A stretch of DNA of 64,000 nucleotides from Phycisphaera sp. (GCA_016125215.1 WGMF01000025.1:1-64000); one strand, 5' to 3'. Shown: positions 9,455 through 17,555, counted from the first letter of the stretch. A program made the numbers and translations. The notes: generated by a model from the sequence alone, not told the origin.

Positions 9455-9967
9455 ATGCCCCACGTCCTCATCTTTGCCGGCGACGATTACGAAGACCTCG
9501 AACTCCAGGTTCCGCGCTACCGACTGCTCGAAGCCGGCTGCGGCGTGACCCTTGCCGGTCCGGAGGCCAACACCCTCTACCACGGCAAGCACGGCTACCC
9601 GGTCAAGAGCGACGCGGCCATCCGTGACATGGAAGAGGCTGACTTCGATGCGCTCGTGATCCCCGGCGGATGGATGCCCGACAAGCTCCGCCGTGACCCC
9701 AAGGTCCTCGACCTCACCGCAAAGTTCAATGCCAGCAAGAAGCCTATTGCCTCGATCTGCCACGGCCCGTGGATCGACATCTCCGCGAAGATCGTCAAGG
9801 GCGTGACCTACACGAGCACCCCGGCCATCAAGGACGACCTGACCAACGCCGGGGCGTTATGGGTCGACAAACCCCTCGTCATTGACGGCCACCACATCAC
9901 CAGCCGAAGGCCCGACGACCTGCCGCAGTTCTGCGCAGCGCTGGTCAAGATGCTCGGCTTGAAGTGA
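9455..9967 (+). CDS. DJ-1/PfpI family protein
   Basis: 170 residues of the PfpI/YhbO type glutamine-amidotransferase-like fold. Seen are FAGDDYEDLELQVPRYRL at the start (with the conserved Glu), ADFDALVIPGGWMPDKLR (about residues 66-83) and the nucleophile elbow IASICHGPW with Cys then His. Family members are stress-linked peptidases or deglycases that act on damaged proteins and nucleotides. There is no signal peptide. No ribosome site is visible before the ATG. Confidence 0.85.
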   Translation: MPHVLIFAGDDYEDLELQVPRYRLLEAGCGVTLAGPEANTLYHGKHGYPVKSDAAIRDMEEADFDALVIPGGWMPDKLRRDPKVLDLTAKFNASKKPIASICHGPWIDISAKIVKGVTYTSTPAIKDDLTNAGALWVDKPLVIDGHHITSRRPDDLPQFCAALVKMLGLK

Positions 9968-9987
9968 CCCACGCTGAAAGTGGTCGA

Positions 9988-10027
9988 GTGGCCAAGTGGC
10001 CAAGTGGCCAAGTGGCCAAGTGGCCAA
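9988..10027 (+). repeat. Five tandem copies of the 8-mer GTGGCCAA
   Basis: Five perfect head-to-tail copies of GTGGCCAA just after the pfpI-like stop. A related degenerate array in the opposite orientation lies at 10127-10166, so the two could pair across about 100 bases. Confidence 0.85.
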
Positions 10028-10126
10028 GAGATTATTGACAATCAATCGTTCACGGCAATACACGGCCACGCACGCCGTGCGAGCTTGTTCATGTGCGTAC
10101 CACTTCGGGTGCGAATTCACCTACTC

Positions 10127-10166
10127 GACCACTAGACCACTTGACCACTCGGTCACTCGGTCACTT
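10127..10166 (-). repeat. Degenerate GACCACT(N) array, inverted relative to 9988-10027
   Basis: Successive imperfect units GACCACTA, GACCACTT, GACCACTC, GGTCACTC, GGTCACTT. On the other strand these read AGTGGTC(A/T)AGTGG, the same pattern as the array upstream. The pair lies between the convergent pfpI-like gene and infC, where it could form a large stem and act as a terminator or insulator. Confidence 0.6.
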
Positions 10167-10172
10167 CCCCCC

Positions 10173-10835
10173 TCACCCCGCTGCGCTGGGCTCGGGCTGT
10201 GGCGCGGGTTTAGCCGGTGCGGGCTTGGCCGGCGCGGCCTGACCCTCGGTCGGGGGTTGCTCGGTCTTGGGCTTGGGTGCCGTCGAGCGTTTGTCCGGGG
10301 CCAGCAGCATGGTCATGCGTTTGCCCATCATTCGGGGCTCGGTCTCGACCTTGCTGATCTCCGCCAATTTGTCGCGGATCTCGTGGAGCGTCTGCAGGCC
10401 CAGCTCGCGGTGCGCCATCTCGCGACCACGGAACTGCATGGTGAACTGCACCTTGTCGCCGTCGTCGAGAAACTCTCGTGCGCGGTCGAGCTTGATCGAC
10501 AGGTCGTGTTCGTCGATCTTCGGGCGCAGGCGGACTTCTTTAAGCTCGCTCTTCTTCGAGTGGCTCTTGGCTTTGGATTCTTTCTTGCGCTGCTGGTACT
10601 TCCACTTGCCGTAGTCCATGATCCGGCAGACGGGCGGCGAGGATTGCGGCGCGACCTCGACGAGGTCCAGGCCCGCTTCGCGCGCGCGACGCTTGGCGTC
10701 TTCGAGTGAGACGACGCCCACCTGCTCGTCGTTGTCGTCGATGAGTCGGACGGGGGAGATGCGGATGAGTTCATTGAATCGCAGGCTCTTGCCGGTGTCG
10801 CGATTCGACGGTATGAAACGTCCTCGGGTAGCGAT
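10173..10835 (-). CDS. infC: Translation initiation factor IF-3, apparent ATC start codon
   Basis: Binds the 30S subunit and proofreads initiator tRNA and start codon. The N domain has FNELIRISPVRLIDDNDEQ, GVVSLEDAKRRAREAGLDLVEV and PPVCRIMDYGKWKYQ. The C domain has KEVRLRPKIDEHDLSIKLDR, FRGREMAHRELG and a Pro/Ala-rich tail. The frame is open upstream of GTG 10721 through the conserved N domain as far as TAA at 10844, with no ATG, GTG or TTG that would include the whole domain. ATC at 10835 has GGAG (10848-10845) 9 bases upstream and gives 220 residues. infC is the classic gene with rare AUU/AUC/AUA starts. rpmI and rplT do not follow. Confidence 0.88.
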   Translation of the reverse strand: MATRGRFIPSNRDTGKSLRFNELIRISPVRLIDDNDEQVGVVSLEDAKRRAREAGLDLVEVAPQSSPPVCRIMDYGKWKYQQRKKESKAKSHSKKSELKEVRLRPKIDEHDLSIKLDRAREFLDDGDKVQFTMQFRGREMAHRELGLQTLHEIRDKLAEISKVETEPRMMGKRMTMLLAPDKRSTAPKPKTEQPPTEGQAAPAKPAPAKPAPQPEPSAAG

Positions 10836-11115
10836 GAGCTCTTACTCCAAAACAAAAATCGACCGGCGACGCCCGGCCGTTCTCTTCTATGAGTCGGGCC
10901 CACGCGGACGCGCCTCCCGGTCCCCGGGCGGTGGGTTGTTGGACAACACGCACAATCGCCCCCGCGCGTTCCGGGCCACACGCGGATATGGGATTCTTCG
11001 TCAAGATAACCCACAGAAGTGATTCACACAAGCACGATCTGCCGAATTGGAAGCGAATTTCACAGGGATTTGACGTTCGCCCGCGCTCGCCCAGCCTTGA
11101 TGGCGCGTCTTCGAT

Positions 11116-11946
11116 TCACTTGCGAGACCGTTGCCGAACAGCTTCAAAGAGCACCACGGCAGCGGCGGTGGCGGCGTTGAGCGAATCGGTCGCGGTCGGG
11201 GCCATGGGGATGCGGACGCTCAGGCCGTGGTGCATTTCAATGGCCTCGAACCACTCCGGGGGCAGGCCGGTGTCCTCGGGTCCGACGACGAGGGCAATCG
11301 GACCGGTGAGGTCGGTTTCGGTATAGAGATTCGGTGCGTCGGGCGAGGTGGCCACGAGGCGGACAGAGTGTCGGTCGCACCATTTCACAATTTCATCAAG
11401 CGATCCGGCGATGCAAGGCGAGGAGAAGACCGCGCCGGTACTGGCACGGATGGCGTTGGGGTTGAACGGGTCGACGACCTGGTCGGCGATAACCAGCGCA
11501 TCGCCCCCGGCGGCGCTGAGCGTGCGGGCGATGGCCCCGAGGTTGCCGGGCTTGGCCAGGCCGACGGCGACGAGGATCAAAGGCGGTTTTTTAGCTGAAA
11601 TATCGATATTTTCCAGCTTCCGGGGTGGGGGTGCCTCGAAGACCGCGATCAGGCCCTCGGGGTTTTGTTGGTAACACATCCTGGCCAGGATCGGGGCGGT
11701 GACTTCGACGGGCCGTACTCCCCGGGATTCAGCCTGTTTGAGCAGGGGGGCGACCGTGGGAACCTGCTCGGTCGGGAGGTGGTAAAGTTCGATCAGAGAC
11801 AGGCCCGCGTCGAGGGCACGCTCGATCTCACGAGAGCGTTCGACCGTGAAAAGCCCGGTCTTTCGCCGTTCCCGCTGCTCGCGCAGACGGACGACCGCCT
11901 TGATGCGGGGGTTGTCGGGGCTGGTGATCCTCAAGGGGGTGGGCAT
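11116..11946 (-). CDS. RNA 2'-O-methyltransferase, SpoU/TrmH family
   Basis: SAM-dependent knot (SPOUT) methyltransferase for rRNA or tRNA ribose. A substrate-binding N-domain (about residues 8-105, with [19 protein letters not shown]) precedes the knot with motif 1 [18 protein letters not shown] (about 131-148), motif 2 [13 protein letters not shown] (about 220-232) and motif 3 [21 protein letters not shown] (about 245-265). The usual Glu ahead of KPGN is Ala. The precise RNA target cannot be told. It is followed on the same strand by infC, 280 bases away. Confidence 0.87.
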   Translation of the reverse strand: MPTPLRITSPDNPRIKAVVRLREQRERRKTGLFTVERSREIERALDAGLSLIELYHLPTEQVPTVAPLLKQAESRGVRPVEVTAPILARMCYQQNPEGLIAVFEAPPPRKLENIDISAKKPPLILVAVGLAKPGNLGAIARTLSAAGGDALVIADQVVDPFNPNAIRASTGAVFSSPCIAGSLDEIVKWCDRHSVRLVATSPDAPNLYTETDLTGPIALVVGPEDTGLPPEWFEAIEMHHGLSVRIPMAPTATDSLNAATAAAVVLFEAVRQRSRK

Positions 11947-11973
11947 GGGGACATGCTAGCGACTGAACACGAT

Positions 11974-12001
11974 TTGACACAGGGCTGGGGTCTGGTACAC
12001 T
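11974..12001 (+). promoter_or_regulatory. Likely promoter of the ribosomal superoperon
   Basis: TTGACA at 11974-11979 (perfect -35) and TACACT at 11996-12001 (4 of 6 for the -10) with a 16-base spacer. It faces rpsJ with a leader of roughly 120 bases, long enough to hold a control element, although no known S10-leader fold is evident to me. Confidence 0.6.
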
Positions 12002-12126
12002 TTCCCGTCTTGCCCAAAACCCGTCGGTTCTGGGTGAAAACTCGGGTCAGGCGCGTAAGCTTACCCGTGAAATTCGGCTCTTTGACACGCAAAAACCCCG
12101 GTAAACCCTCGACAGGGAACTCATCG

Positions 12127-12435
12127 ATGACCGCAGGCAAGATCCGTATCCGGATGGAAGCGTACGACCACCAGGCCCTCGACGCCTCGGCGAAAGAGAT
12201 CGTCGACCACGCCAAGCGCACCAACGCCCGTGTGGCCGGTCCCGTCCCGCTGCCCACCCGATGCGAACGCTACACCGTCCTGCGCGGACCGCACATCGAC
12301 AAGAAGAGCCGGGAACAGTTCGAGATCCGCACCCACAAGCGGATCATTGACATCATGGAACCCAACGCCCGAACGGTCGAGGCCCTCAACCGCCTCGTCG
12401 TGCCCGCCGGCGTGTTTGTAAAAATTAAGGCTTAA
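12127..12435 (+). CDS. rpsJ: 30S ribosomal protein S10
   Basis: 102 residues, full family length. [22 protein letters not shown], the loop motif [21 protein letters not shown] and [11 protein letters not shown] are all present. First gene of the superoperon. Besides its place in the 30S head, S10 pairs with NusB in antitermination. A 12-base repeat cluster follows the stop. Confidence 0.97.
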   Translation: MTAGKIRIRMEAYDHQALDASAKEIVDHAKRTNARVAGPVPLPTRCERYTVLRGPHIDKKSREQFEIRTHKRIIDIMEPNARTVEALNRLVVPAGVFVKIKA

Positions 12436-12438
12436 CCC

Positions 12439-12470
12439 CCGGAAGTAAAACCGGAAGTAAAACCGGAAGT
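12439..12470 (+). repeat. Tandem CCGGAAGTAAAA units after rpsJ
   Basis: Two full 12-base units and a partial third (CCGGAAGT), beginning right after the rpsJ stop. The CCGGAA(GT) word also follows rplP, rpsN and the peroxiredoxin gene. Confidence 0.8.
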
Positions 12471-12606
12471 TCGTTAACGAGTAACGTTTTCAGGAATAAT
12501 CAGACTCAAGCAATCAATCAAACCACGATCCTCTGGCAGCACCAAAATGGCAATGCCAAGATCATCCCGGAGACGAGCGGCGTCTCGACCTTCGGGGGTT
12601 TAGGAG

Positions 12607-13299
12607 ATGACTCAAGTGCCCGCATTCCTCATTGGCAAAAAGATCGGCATGACCCGTTTCTTCGACGAAACGGGGAAGAACATCCCCGTCACCGTCATCC
12701 AGGCAGGCCCGTGTTTTGTGAGCCAGGTCAAGACCAGCGAAAAAGATGGCTACGACGCGCTGCAGTTGGCGTTTGACGATGTCAAGGCCCGCAACTCGAC
12801 GCAGCCCGTGATCGGTCACGACGGCAAAGCCGGCCTCGGCCCCAAGCGGCACCACCGCGAGGTCCGCTGCACCTCTCAGGAAGTCGCCGGTGCCGAGCTT
12901 GGCAAGGAAGTCAGCGTTGCGTCCTTCGAGAGTGTGAAGTTCGTCGACGTGGTCGGCACCAGCAAGGGCAAGGGGTTTGCCGGCACGATGAAGCGTCACA
13001 ACTTCAAGGGCATGTGCGCCAGCCACGGCACCGAACGCAAGCACCGCTCGCCCGGCTCGATCGGCGGCCACGCCACCAACCGTGGTTTCTCCGGTCGCCC
13101 CAAGAAGGGCAAACGCATGTCGGGCCACCTCGGTGACGAGCGCGTCACCGTCCGAAGTCTCGAAGTCGTCGGCCGCGATGCCGAGAAAAACTTGCTCATC
13201 GTCAAGGGCCCCGTGCCCGGAAGCAACCAGAGTCTACTCATGATTAAGGAGGCTGTGCGCCTGTACAAGACCAAGGCGAAAGTCGCCAAGGCGTCGTAA
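12607..13299 (+). CDS. rplC: 50S ribosomal protein L3
   Basis: 230 residues. IGKKIGMTRFFDETGKNIPVTVI at the start, the long loop reaching toward the peptidyl transferase centre (about residues 125-165: KGFAGTMKRHNF, ASHGTERKHRSPGSIG, GRPKKGKRMSGHLG) and the C-terminal barrel are intact. The loop glutamine methylated in E. coli falls in a region reading HGTERKH here. A 171-base gap with repeats separates it from rpsJ. Confidence 0.96.
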   Translation: MTQVPAFLIGKKIGMTRFFDETGKNIPVTVIQAGPCFVSQVKTSEKDGYDALQLAFDDVKARNSTQPVIGHDGKAGLGPKRHHREVRCTSQEVAGAELGKEVSVASFESVKFVDVVGTSKGKGFAGTMKRHNFKGMCASHGTERKHRSPGSIGGHATNRGFSGRPKKGKRMSGHLGDERVTVRSLEVVGRDAEKNLLIVKGPVPGSNQSLLMIKEAVRLYKTKAKVAKAS

Positions 13300-13308
13300 G
13301 TCCCCCCT

Positions 13309-13401
13309 TGCAAAGCCCCCGCGGCTCTGTGCATAGCCCCCACCGGCTCTGTGCAAAGCCCCCACCGGCTCTGTGCAAAGCCCCCACCGTCCAGGTGGGG
13401 G
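13309..13401 (+). repeat. Tandem 22-bp repeat ending in a perfect hairpin, rplC-rplD gap
   Basis: Four successive units start TGCA(A/T)AGCCCCC at 13309, 13330, 13352 and 13374. The first three end GGCTCTG and are 21-22 bases. The fourth runs into a perfect 8-bp stem CCCCCACC / GGTGGGGG (13381-13401) with loop GTCCA. The same TGCAAAG head and GTCCA loop occur at 15440, 25333 and 25774, which marks a small hairpin-repeat family. Confidence 0.9.
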
Positions 13402-13557
13402 ATGCCCCCGCTGGATGCAAAGGGAACAACCGATACTGCCACGCCACGACAAGACACCGCCCCAAACCGAGTCGCGCGACTCCACACCGGCCACGATCGG
13501 CCCGTCGCACGGCGAACCACGCGTAAGCCGCCTTTACAGGCCCGCAGGTAAAACACC

Positions 13558-14226
13558 ATGATCGACATCCCCGTCCACAATCTCCAAGGCAAGCAGATCG
13601 ATACCTTCCAACTCGACGAGCAACTGCTCGGCGGCGAGGTCCGTCCCGCGCTGCTTAAGCAAGCCTACGTCCGTTACCACGCCAACCAGCGCCTCGGCAC
13701 GAGCAAGACCAAGAAGCGCTCCGAGGTCGCCTACTCCACCCGCAAGCTCTACAAGCAAAAGGGCACCGGCAACGCCCGACGCGGCTCGGCCCAGACCAAC
13801 ATCCTCCGCCACGGTGCGCACGGCCACTCGAAAAAGCCGCACTCCTGGCGTCAGAAGATGCCCGTCAAGATGCGACGGCTGGCCAACCGCAACGCCCTTT
13901 TGGCCAAAGCCGTCGACGGACAGATCAAGCTCGTCGACCAGATCAAATTCGAAAAGCCCAGCACCAAGCAGTTTGCCGACCTCCTCGCCTCGCTCAACAT
14001 CGACCGCTCCTGCCTGCTCGCCCTGACGCACACCACCTCCACCGAAGCGCGGTCCGCCCGAAACCTCTCCGACATCAAGCTGACCAACGTCGAACAGCTC
14101 AACGCTTTCGACCTGCTCAACAACCGTTACGTCCTCGTCGAGAGGGCGGCGCTGGAGAATTGGATCGCCAAACAGACCGCCTCGCTCACCGAACAAGACG
14201 TCGACATCCCGACGGAGGCCAACTAA
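13558..14226 (+). CDS. rplD: 50S ribosomal protein L4
   Basis: 222 residues. The exit-tunnel loop is present (about residues 45-100: KKRSEVAYSTRKLYKQKGTGNARRGS, GAHGHSKKPHSWRQKMPVKMRRLA), followed by the globular core and C-terminal helix. In several bacteria L4 represses its own S10 operon, but no leader target is evident here. Confidence 0.95.
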   Translation: MIDIPVHNLQGKQIDTFQLDEQLLGGEVRPALLKQAYVRYHANQRLGTSKTKKRSEVAYSTRKLYKQKGTGNARRGSAQTNILRHGAHGHSKKPHSWRQKMPVKMRRLANRNALLAKAVDGQIKLVDQIKFEKPSTKQFADLLASLNIDRSCLLALTHTTSTEARSARNLSDIKLTNVEQLNAFDLLNNRYVLVERAALENWIAKQTASLTEQDVDIPTEAN

Positions 14227-14229
14227 ACC

Positions 14230-14514
14230 ATGACGCTCCACGCCACCCACATCATCAAGCGCCCGCTGGTCACCGAGAAATCGACCTGGGAGTCGACCGC
14301 GCGCAACCGTTACTCCTTCCTCGTCCCCATGACCGCCCGCAAGCCCGATATCAAGACCGCCGTCGAGGAGCTTTACAAGGTCCGCGTCGTCAGCGTCGCC
14401 ACGCAGGTCCGCAAGGGCAAGGACAAACGCACCAAGCACGGAGTCATCAACACCGGGAGCTGGAAAAAAGCCACCGTCGAAGTCCACCCCGACGACAAGA
14501 TTGAATTGTTCTGA
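14230..14514 (+). CDS. rplW: 50S ribosomal protein L23
   Basis: 94 residues beginning 3 bases after the rplD stop, so translationally coupled. HIIKRPLVTEKSTW near the N-terminus and SVATQVRKGKDKRTKHG in the flexible loop are typical. L23 forms the docking site at the tunnel exit for trigger factor and SRP. Confidence 0.95.
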   Translation: MTLHATHIIKRPLVTEKSTWESTARNRYSFLVPMTARKPDIKTAVEELYKVRVVSVATQVRKGKDKRTKHGVINTGSWKKATVEVHPDDKIELF

Positions 14515-14570
14515 GTAAGACCCTGACCCGGCGCGGCCCGATTGATTCAGCCGCCCCCGGAGAATGAACC

Positions 14571-15425
14571 ATGGCCATCCGCGTATACAAGAAAACATCC
14601 AACGGCCGACGCAACGCCTCGGTCAACCTCTACTCCGAGGTGACCAAGAAGACCCCCGAGAAGGCGCTGCTCAAGCCCAAGAAGCGTGCCAGCGGCCGCA
14701 ACCACCACGGCGTCATCACCGTTGCCAGTCGGGGCGGCGGCGCCAAGAAACGCTACCGCGTCATCGACTTCCAGCGCAGCCGACTCGATGAAACCGCCAC
14801 CGTCGTCGGCATCGAATACGACCCCAACCGCTCGAGCAACATCGCGCTGCTCGAATACGCAGACGGCAAGCGGGCCTACATCCTCGCGCCCATCGGCCTG
14901 ACCGACGGTCACAAGATCGTTTCTTCTACCAAGGCGGCTGAACCTAAGGTCGGCAACGCCATGCCGATCGCGTTCATCCCCTCGGGCCTGAACGTACACA
15001 ACATCGAACTCGTCCCCGGCCAGGGCGGCAAGCTCTGCCGATCGGCCGGCACCTACGCACGCCTGACCAACAAAGAGGGCGGCTGGGCCACGCTCGTGTT
15101 CCCCTCCGGTGAAATCCGCCAGGTCTCGCTCAAATGCCGGGCCACCATCGGGCAGGTCGGCAACACCGACCACGCGCTGGTCGTCATCGGCAAGGCTGGC
15201 CGCGCTAGGCACATGGGCATGCGGCCCCACACCCGCGGCGTCGCCAAGAACCACCACAACCACCCCCTCGGCGGTGGTGACGGTAAATCCAAGCACAACC
15301 GTCCGCCCGCTTCCAAGACCGGCGTCCCCGCCAAGGGCGGCCGAACCCGCAAGCGAGGCAAGCCCTCCGACGCCCGCATCATCCGCCGACGCAAGAGCGT
15401 CCGCTACGGCCAACTCGTTATCTAA
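14571..15425 (+). CDS. rplB: 50S ribosomal protein L2, variant histidine loop
   Basis: 284 residues, full length. RASGRNHHGVITVASRGGGAKKRYR, IEYDPNRSSNIALLEYADG and VPGQGGKLCRSAGTYARL are present. The loop near the peptidyl transferase centre, nearly always NPVDHPHGGGEG, reads NHHNHPLGGGDG (about residues 222-233): the Asp before the key His is Asn and the second His is Leu. The C-terminal tail is Lys/Arg-rich. A 56-base gap precedes it and a hairpin repeat follows. Confidence 0.95.
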   Translation: MAIRVYKKTSNGRRNASVNLYSEVTKKTPEKALLKPKKRASGRNHHGVITVASRGGGAKKRYRVIDFQRSRLDETATVVGIEYDPNRSSNIALLEYADGKRAYILAPIGLTDGHKIVSSTKAAEPKVGNAMPIAFIPSGLNVHNIELVPGQGGKLCRSAGTYARLTNKEGGWATLVFPSGEIRQVSLKCRATIGQVGNTDHALVVIGKAGRARHMGMRPHTRGVAKNHHNHPLGGGDGKSKHNRPPASKTGVPAKGGRTRKRGKPSDARIIRRRKSVRYGQLVI

Positions 15426-15439
15426 TCAAATGTAAGGAT

Positions 15440-15467
15440 TGCAAAGCCCACGCCGTCCAGGCGTGGG
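15440..15467 (+). repeat. TGCAAAG hairpin repeat, rplB-rpsS gap
   Basis: The head TGCAAAG is followed by a perfect 8-bp stem CCCACGCC / GGCGTGGG with loop GTCCA (15447-15467). The stem bases differ from other family copies, but head and loop are identical, so the fold is preserved by paired changes. Confidence 0.85.
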
Positions 15468-15509
15468 ATCACCACGAACGGATCTGACTCCCGACCCCGG
15501 ACCCACACC

Positions 15510-15800
15510 ATGCCACGATCACTCAAAAAAGGCCCCTTTGTCGATGAGAAGCTCTACCGCAAGGTCGAGAAGCTCAACCAGATGCAACGACGCGAACCGG
15601 TCAAGACCTGGGCGCGCGGCTGCACCATCGTGCCCGAGTTCGTCGGTCACACGTTCCTCGTCCACAACGGAAAGGTCTTCAACAACGTTTTCGTCACCGA
15701 GGACATGGTCGGCCACAAGCTCGGTGAGTTTTCCCTGACCCGAACCTTCCGAGGCCACACGACCGGCACCAAGGCCCAGCGTGCCACCGGCGCAGCTTAA
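15510..15800 (+). CDS. rpsS: 30S ribosomal protein S19
   Basis: 96 residues. [15 protein letters not shown] at the start, [23 protein letters not shown] and [22 protein letters not shown] are standard. Part of the 30S head, contacts the A-site region and pairs with S13. Confidence 0.96.
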   Translation: MPRSLKKGPFVDEKLYRKVEKLNQMQRREPVKTWARGCTIVPEFVGHTFLVHNGKVFNNVFVTEDMVGHKLGEFSLTRTFRGHTTGTKAQRATGAA

Positions 15801-15820
15801 AACGCATTCATGACCATTCG

Positions 15821-15839
15821 CCCCGGACTTTGCCCGGGG
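15821..15839 (+). repeat. CCCCGG hairpin, rpsS-rplV gap
   Basis: Stem CCCCGG / CCGGGG with a 7-base loop in the 59-base gap before rplV. It belongs with the similar hairpins at 16207 and 16989, all followed by GAC(A/G)CG. Confidence 0.7.
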
Positions 15840-15859
15840 ACACGCACGGACTTCAAACC

Positions 15860-16192
15860 ATGCCTTACAAGAACATCCACCGCAACGCACGCATCAGCCC
15901 CAAGAAGTGCCGACTCGTGGCCGACCTGGTCCGCGGCAAGTCCATCGGCGATGCCCTGGCCATCCTCGAACTGTCCAAGAAGCGCGGCGCGGTCTATGTC
16001 CGCCAGGCCCTGCTCGCGGCACAGGCCAATGCAGAGCAGGCCGAGGTCGATACCCGTTCGCTCTTCGTCTCCGAGGCCCGCGTGGACGACGGCGTCCGCC
16101 TCAAACGCTTCCAGCCCAAGGACCGTGGCCGGGCGCATTCGATCATCAAACGCTGCTCCAACATCACCATCACCGTGGACCCCCGGGTTTAA
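15860..16192 (+). CDS. rplV: 50S ribosomal protein L22
   Basis: 110 residues from ATG 15860. HRNARISPKKCRLVADLVRGKS, ALAILELSKKRGAVYVRQAL and the tunnel-lining loop with RLKRFQPKDRGRAHSI are present. An in-frame ATG at 15830 would add 10 unconserved residues, so the shorter start is used. Confidence 0.95.
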   Translation: MPYKNIHRNARISPKKCRLVADLVRGKSIGDALAILELSKKRGAVYVRQALLAAQANAEQAEVDTRSLFVSEARVDDGVRLKRFQPKDRGRAHSIIKRCSNITITVDPRV

Positions 16193-16206
16193 CACACGAT
16201 ATTTAG

Positions 16207-16225
16207 CCCCGGGATCCGCCCGGGG
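16207..16225 (+). repeat. CCCCGGG hairpin, rplV-rpsC gap
   Basis: Perfect 7-bp stem CCCCGGG / CCCGGGG with loop ATCCG, 15 bases after the rplV stop. Directly after it the decamer CACACGGACGCT is partly repeated. Confidence 0.8.
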
Positions 16226-16272
16226 ACGCTCACACGGACGCTCACACGGACCGCCACACGAAAGACACGCTC

Positions 16273-16977
16273 ATGGGACAAAAAGTTCATCCATTCGGTT
16301 TCAGGGTCGGCATCACCGAAGCCCACAAGTCGCGCTGGTACGCGCCCAAGGCTTTGTACGGTGAGCTGCTCGTCGAGGACGAGAAGATCCGCAAGCACCT
16401 CGACAAGCGTCTCAACCGCCAGCCCCCGTTTGCCTTCGTGAGCGACATCCACATCGAGCGCACCCGTGAGGAACTCAAGATCATCGTCAAGACCGCGCGT
16501 CCCGGCATGGTCATCGGCCCCAAGGGTCAGAACATCGAAGAACTCACCGCGGACCTCCAGGCCCTGACCGGGCGTAACGTGTCGATCAACTGCATCGAGA
16601 TTGGCCAGCCCGACGCCGACGCCCAGCTCATCGCCGAGGGCATTGCCGAACAGCTTGCCAAGCGTGCCAGCTTCCGCCGTGTGATGAAGATGAAGGGCGA
16701 CGCCGCGATGACCGCCGGCGCCAAGGGTGTGAAGATCATGCTCGCCGGCCGACTCGGTGGCCACGAGATGAGCCGAACCGAGGACATCCGCCTCGGCTCC
16801 ATCCCGCTGCAGACCCTGCAGGCCAACGTGGACTACGGCTTTGCCCAGTCCTACACGACCTACGGTGTGATCGGCGTGAAGGTGTGGGTCTACAAAGGTA
16901 TGTACGCCCAACTGACCGAGGCCGAGGTCGAATCCAAGGCCGCCGGTGCCCGACCCCGCGCCCGTGGCCGCCGTTGA
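16273..16977 (+). CDS. rpsC: 30S ribosomal protein S3
   Basis: 234 residues. GQKVHPFGFRVGI at the start, a KH domain with GMVIGPKGQNIEELTADLQ (about residues 77-95) and the C-terminal domain with GVKIMLAGRLGGHEMSRTED are present. The Arg-rich tail ends the protein. It lines the mRNA entry channel and helps helicase activity. Confidence 0.96.
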   Translation: MGQKVHPFGFRVGITEAHKSRWYAPKALYGELLVEDEKIRKHLDKRLNRQPPFAFVSDIHIERTREELKIIVKTARPGMVIGPKGQNIEELTADLQALTGRNVSINCIEIGQPDADAQLIAEGIAEQLAKRASFRRVMKMKGDAAMTAGAKGVKIMLAGRLGGHEMSRTEDIRLGSIPLQTLQANVDYGFAQSYTTYGVIGVKVWVYKGMYAQLTEAEVESKAAGARPRARGRR

Positions 16978-16988
16978 CCCCCCCTTAG

Positions 16989-17007
16989 CCCCGGGCTCTG
17001 CCCGGGG
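16989..17007 (+). repeat. CCCCGGG hairpin, rpsC-rplP gap
   Basis: Perfect 7-bp stem CCCCGGG / CCCGGGG with loop CTCTG, 11 bases after the rpsC stop. Same family as 16207-16225, with a different loop. Confidence 0.8.
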
Positions 17008-17077
17008 ACGCGTGAAACCTTCTGAAACTCACTACTTGTTATACGTACACGACCCTACGCGACTCGGAGTTTGAACC

Positions 17078-17494
17078 ATGCCCCTGATGCCCAAACGTGT
17101 CATCTTCCGCAAGCAGCAGCGCGGGAAAATCCGTGGCAACGCCACCAGCGGCAACTACGTCGCTTTTGGTGACTACGGTTTGCAGTGCCTCGGCAGCGGC
17201 TGGCTCAGCGCCCGGCAGATCGAAGCCGGCCGCGTCGCCGCCCGTCAGTTCGTCAGCCGCGAGGGCAAGCTCTTCGTGCGTGTCTTCCCCGACAAGCCCA
17301 TCAGCAAGAAGCCCCTGGAAACCCGAATGGGTAAGGGCAAGGCCGAGCCCGAGTTCTGGGCTGCCCGCGTGCGACCCGGCACGATCCTCTACGAACTGAC
17401 CGGCGTCCCCCGCGACGTGGCCGTCCGTGCTCTGACCCGCGTGGCCCACAAAATGCCTTACCGCTGCCGTTTCGTCGAAAGGCGCCACGTTTAA
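17078..17494 (+). CDS. rplP: 50S ribosomal protein L16
   Basis: 138 residues. [40 protein letters not shown] and [27 protein letters not shown] are standard. It sits next to the A-site tRNA elbow. A C-rich CCCCGGAA cluster follows the stop. Confidence 0.96.
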   Translation: MPLMPKRVIFRKQQRGKIRGNATSGNYVAFGDYGLQCLGSGWLSARQIEAGRVAARQFVSREGKLFVRVFPDKPISKKPLETRMGKGKAEPEFWAARVRPGTILYELTGVPRDVAVRALTRVAHKMPYRCRFVERRHV

Positions 17495-17520
17495 CCCCCG
17501 GAACACCCCCGGGAAGTATT
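17495..17520 (+). repeat. CCCCCGGAA cluster after rplP
   Basis: Directly after the stop codon the sequence repeats C-runs joined to GGAA (CCCCCGGAA, then CCCCCGGGAAGT), like the segments after rpsJ, rpsN and the peroxiredoxin. Confidence 0.6.
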
Positions 17521-17555
17521 CCCCCTGAACAAGCACGCCCCCCTCGAGTACGACC

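Noticed and set aside
8330-9763. A 477-codon open frame on the minus strand across three genes
   Set aside because: It lies opposite the secreted hypothetical and PfpI-like gene and overlaps the GNAT gene in another frame; composition is that of an antisense shadow in GC-rich DNA and no motif is recognisable.
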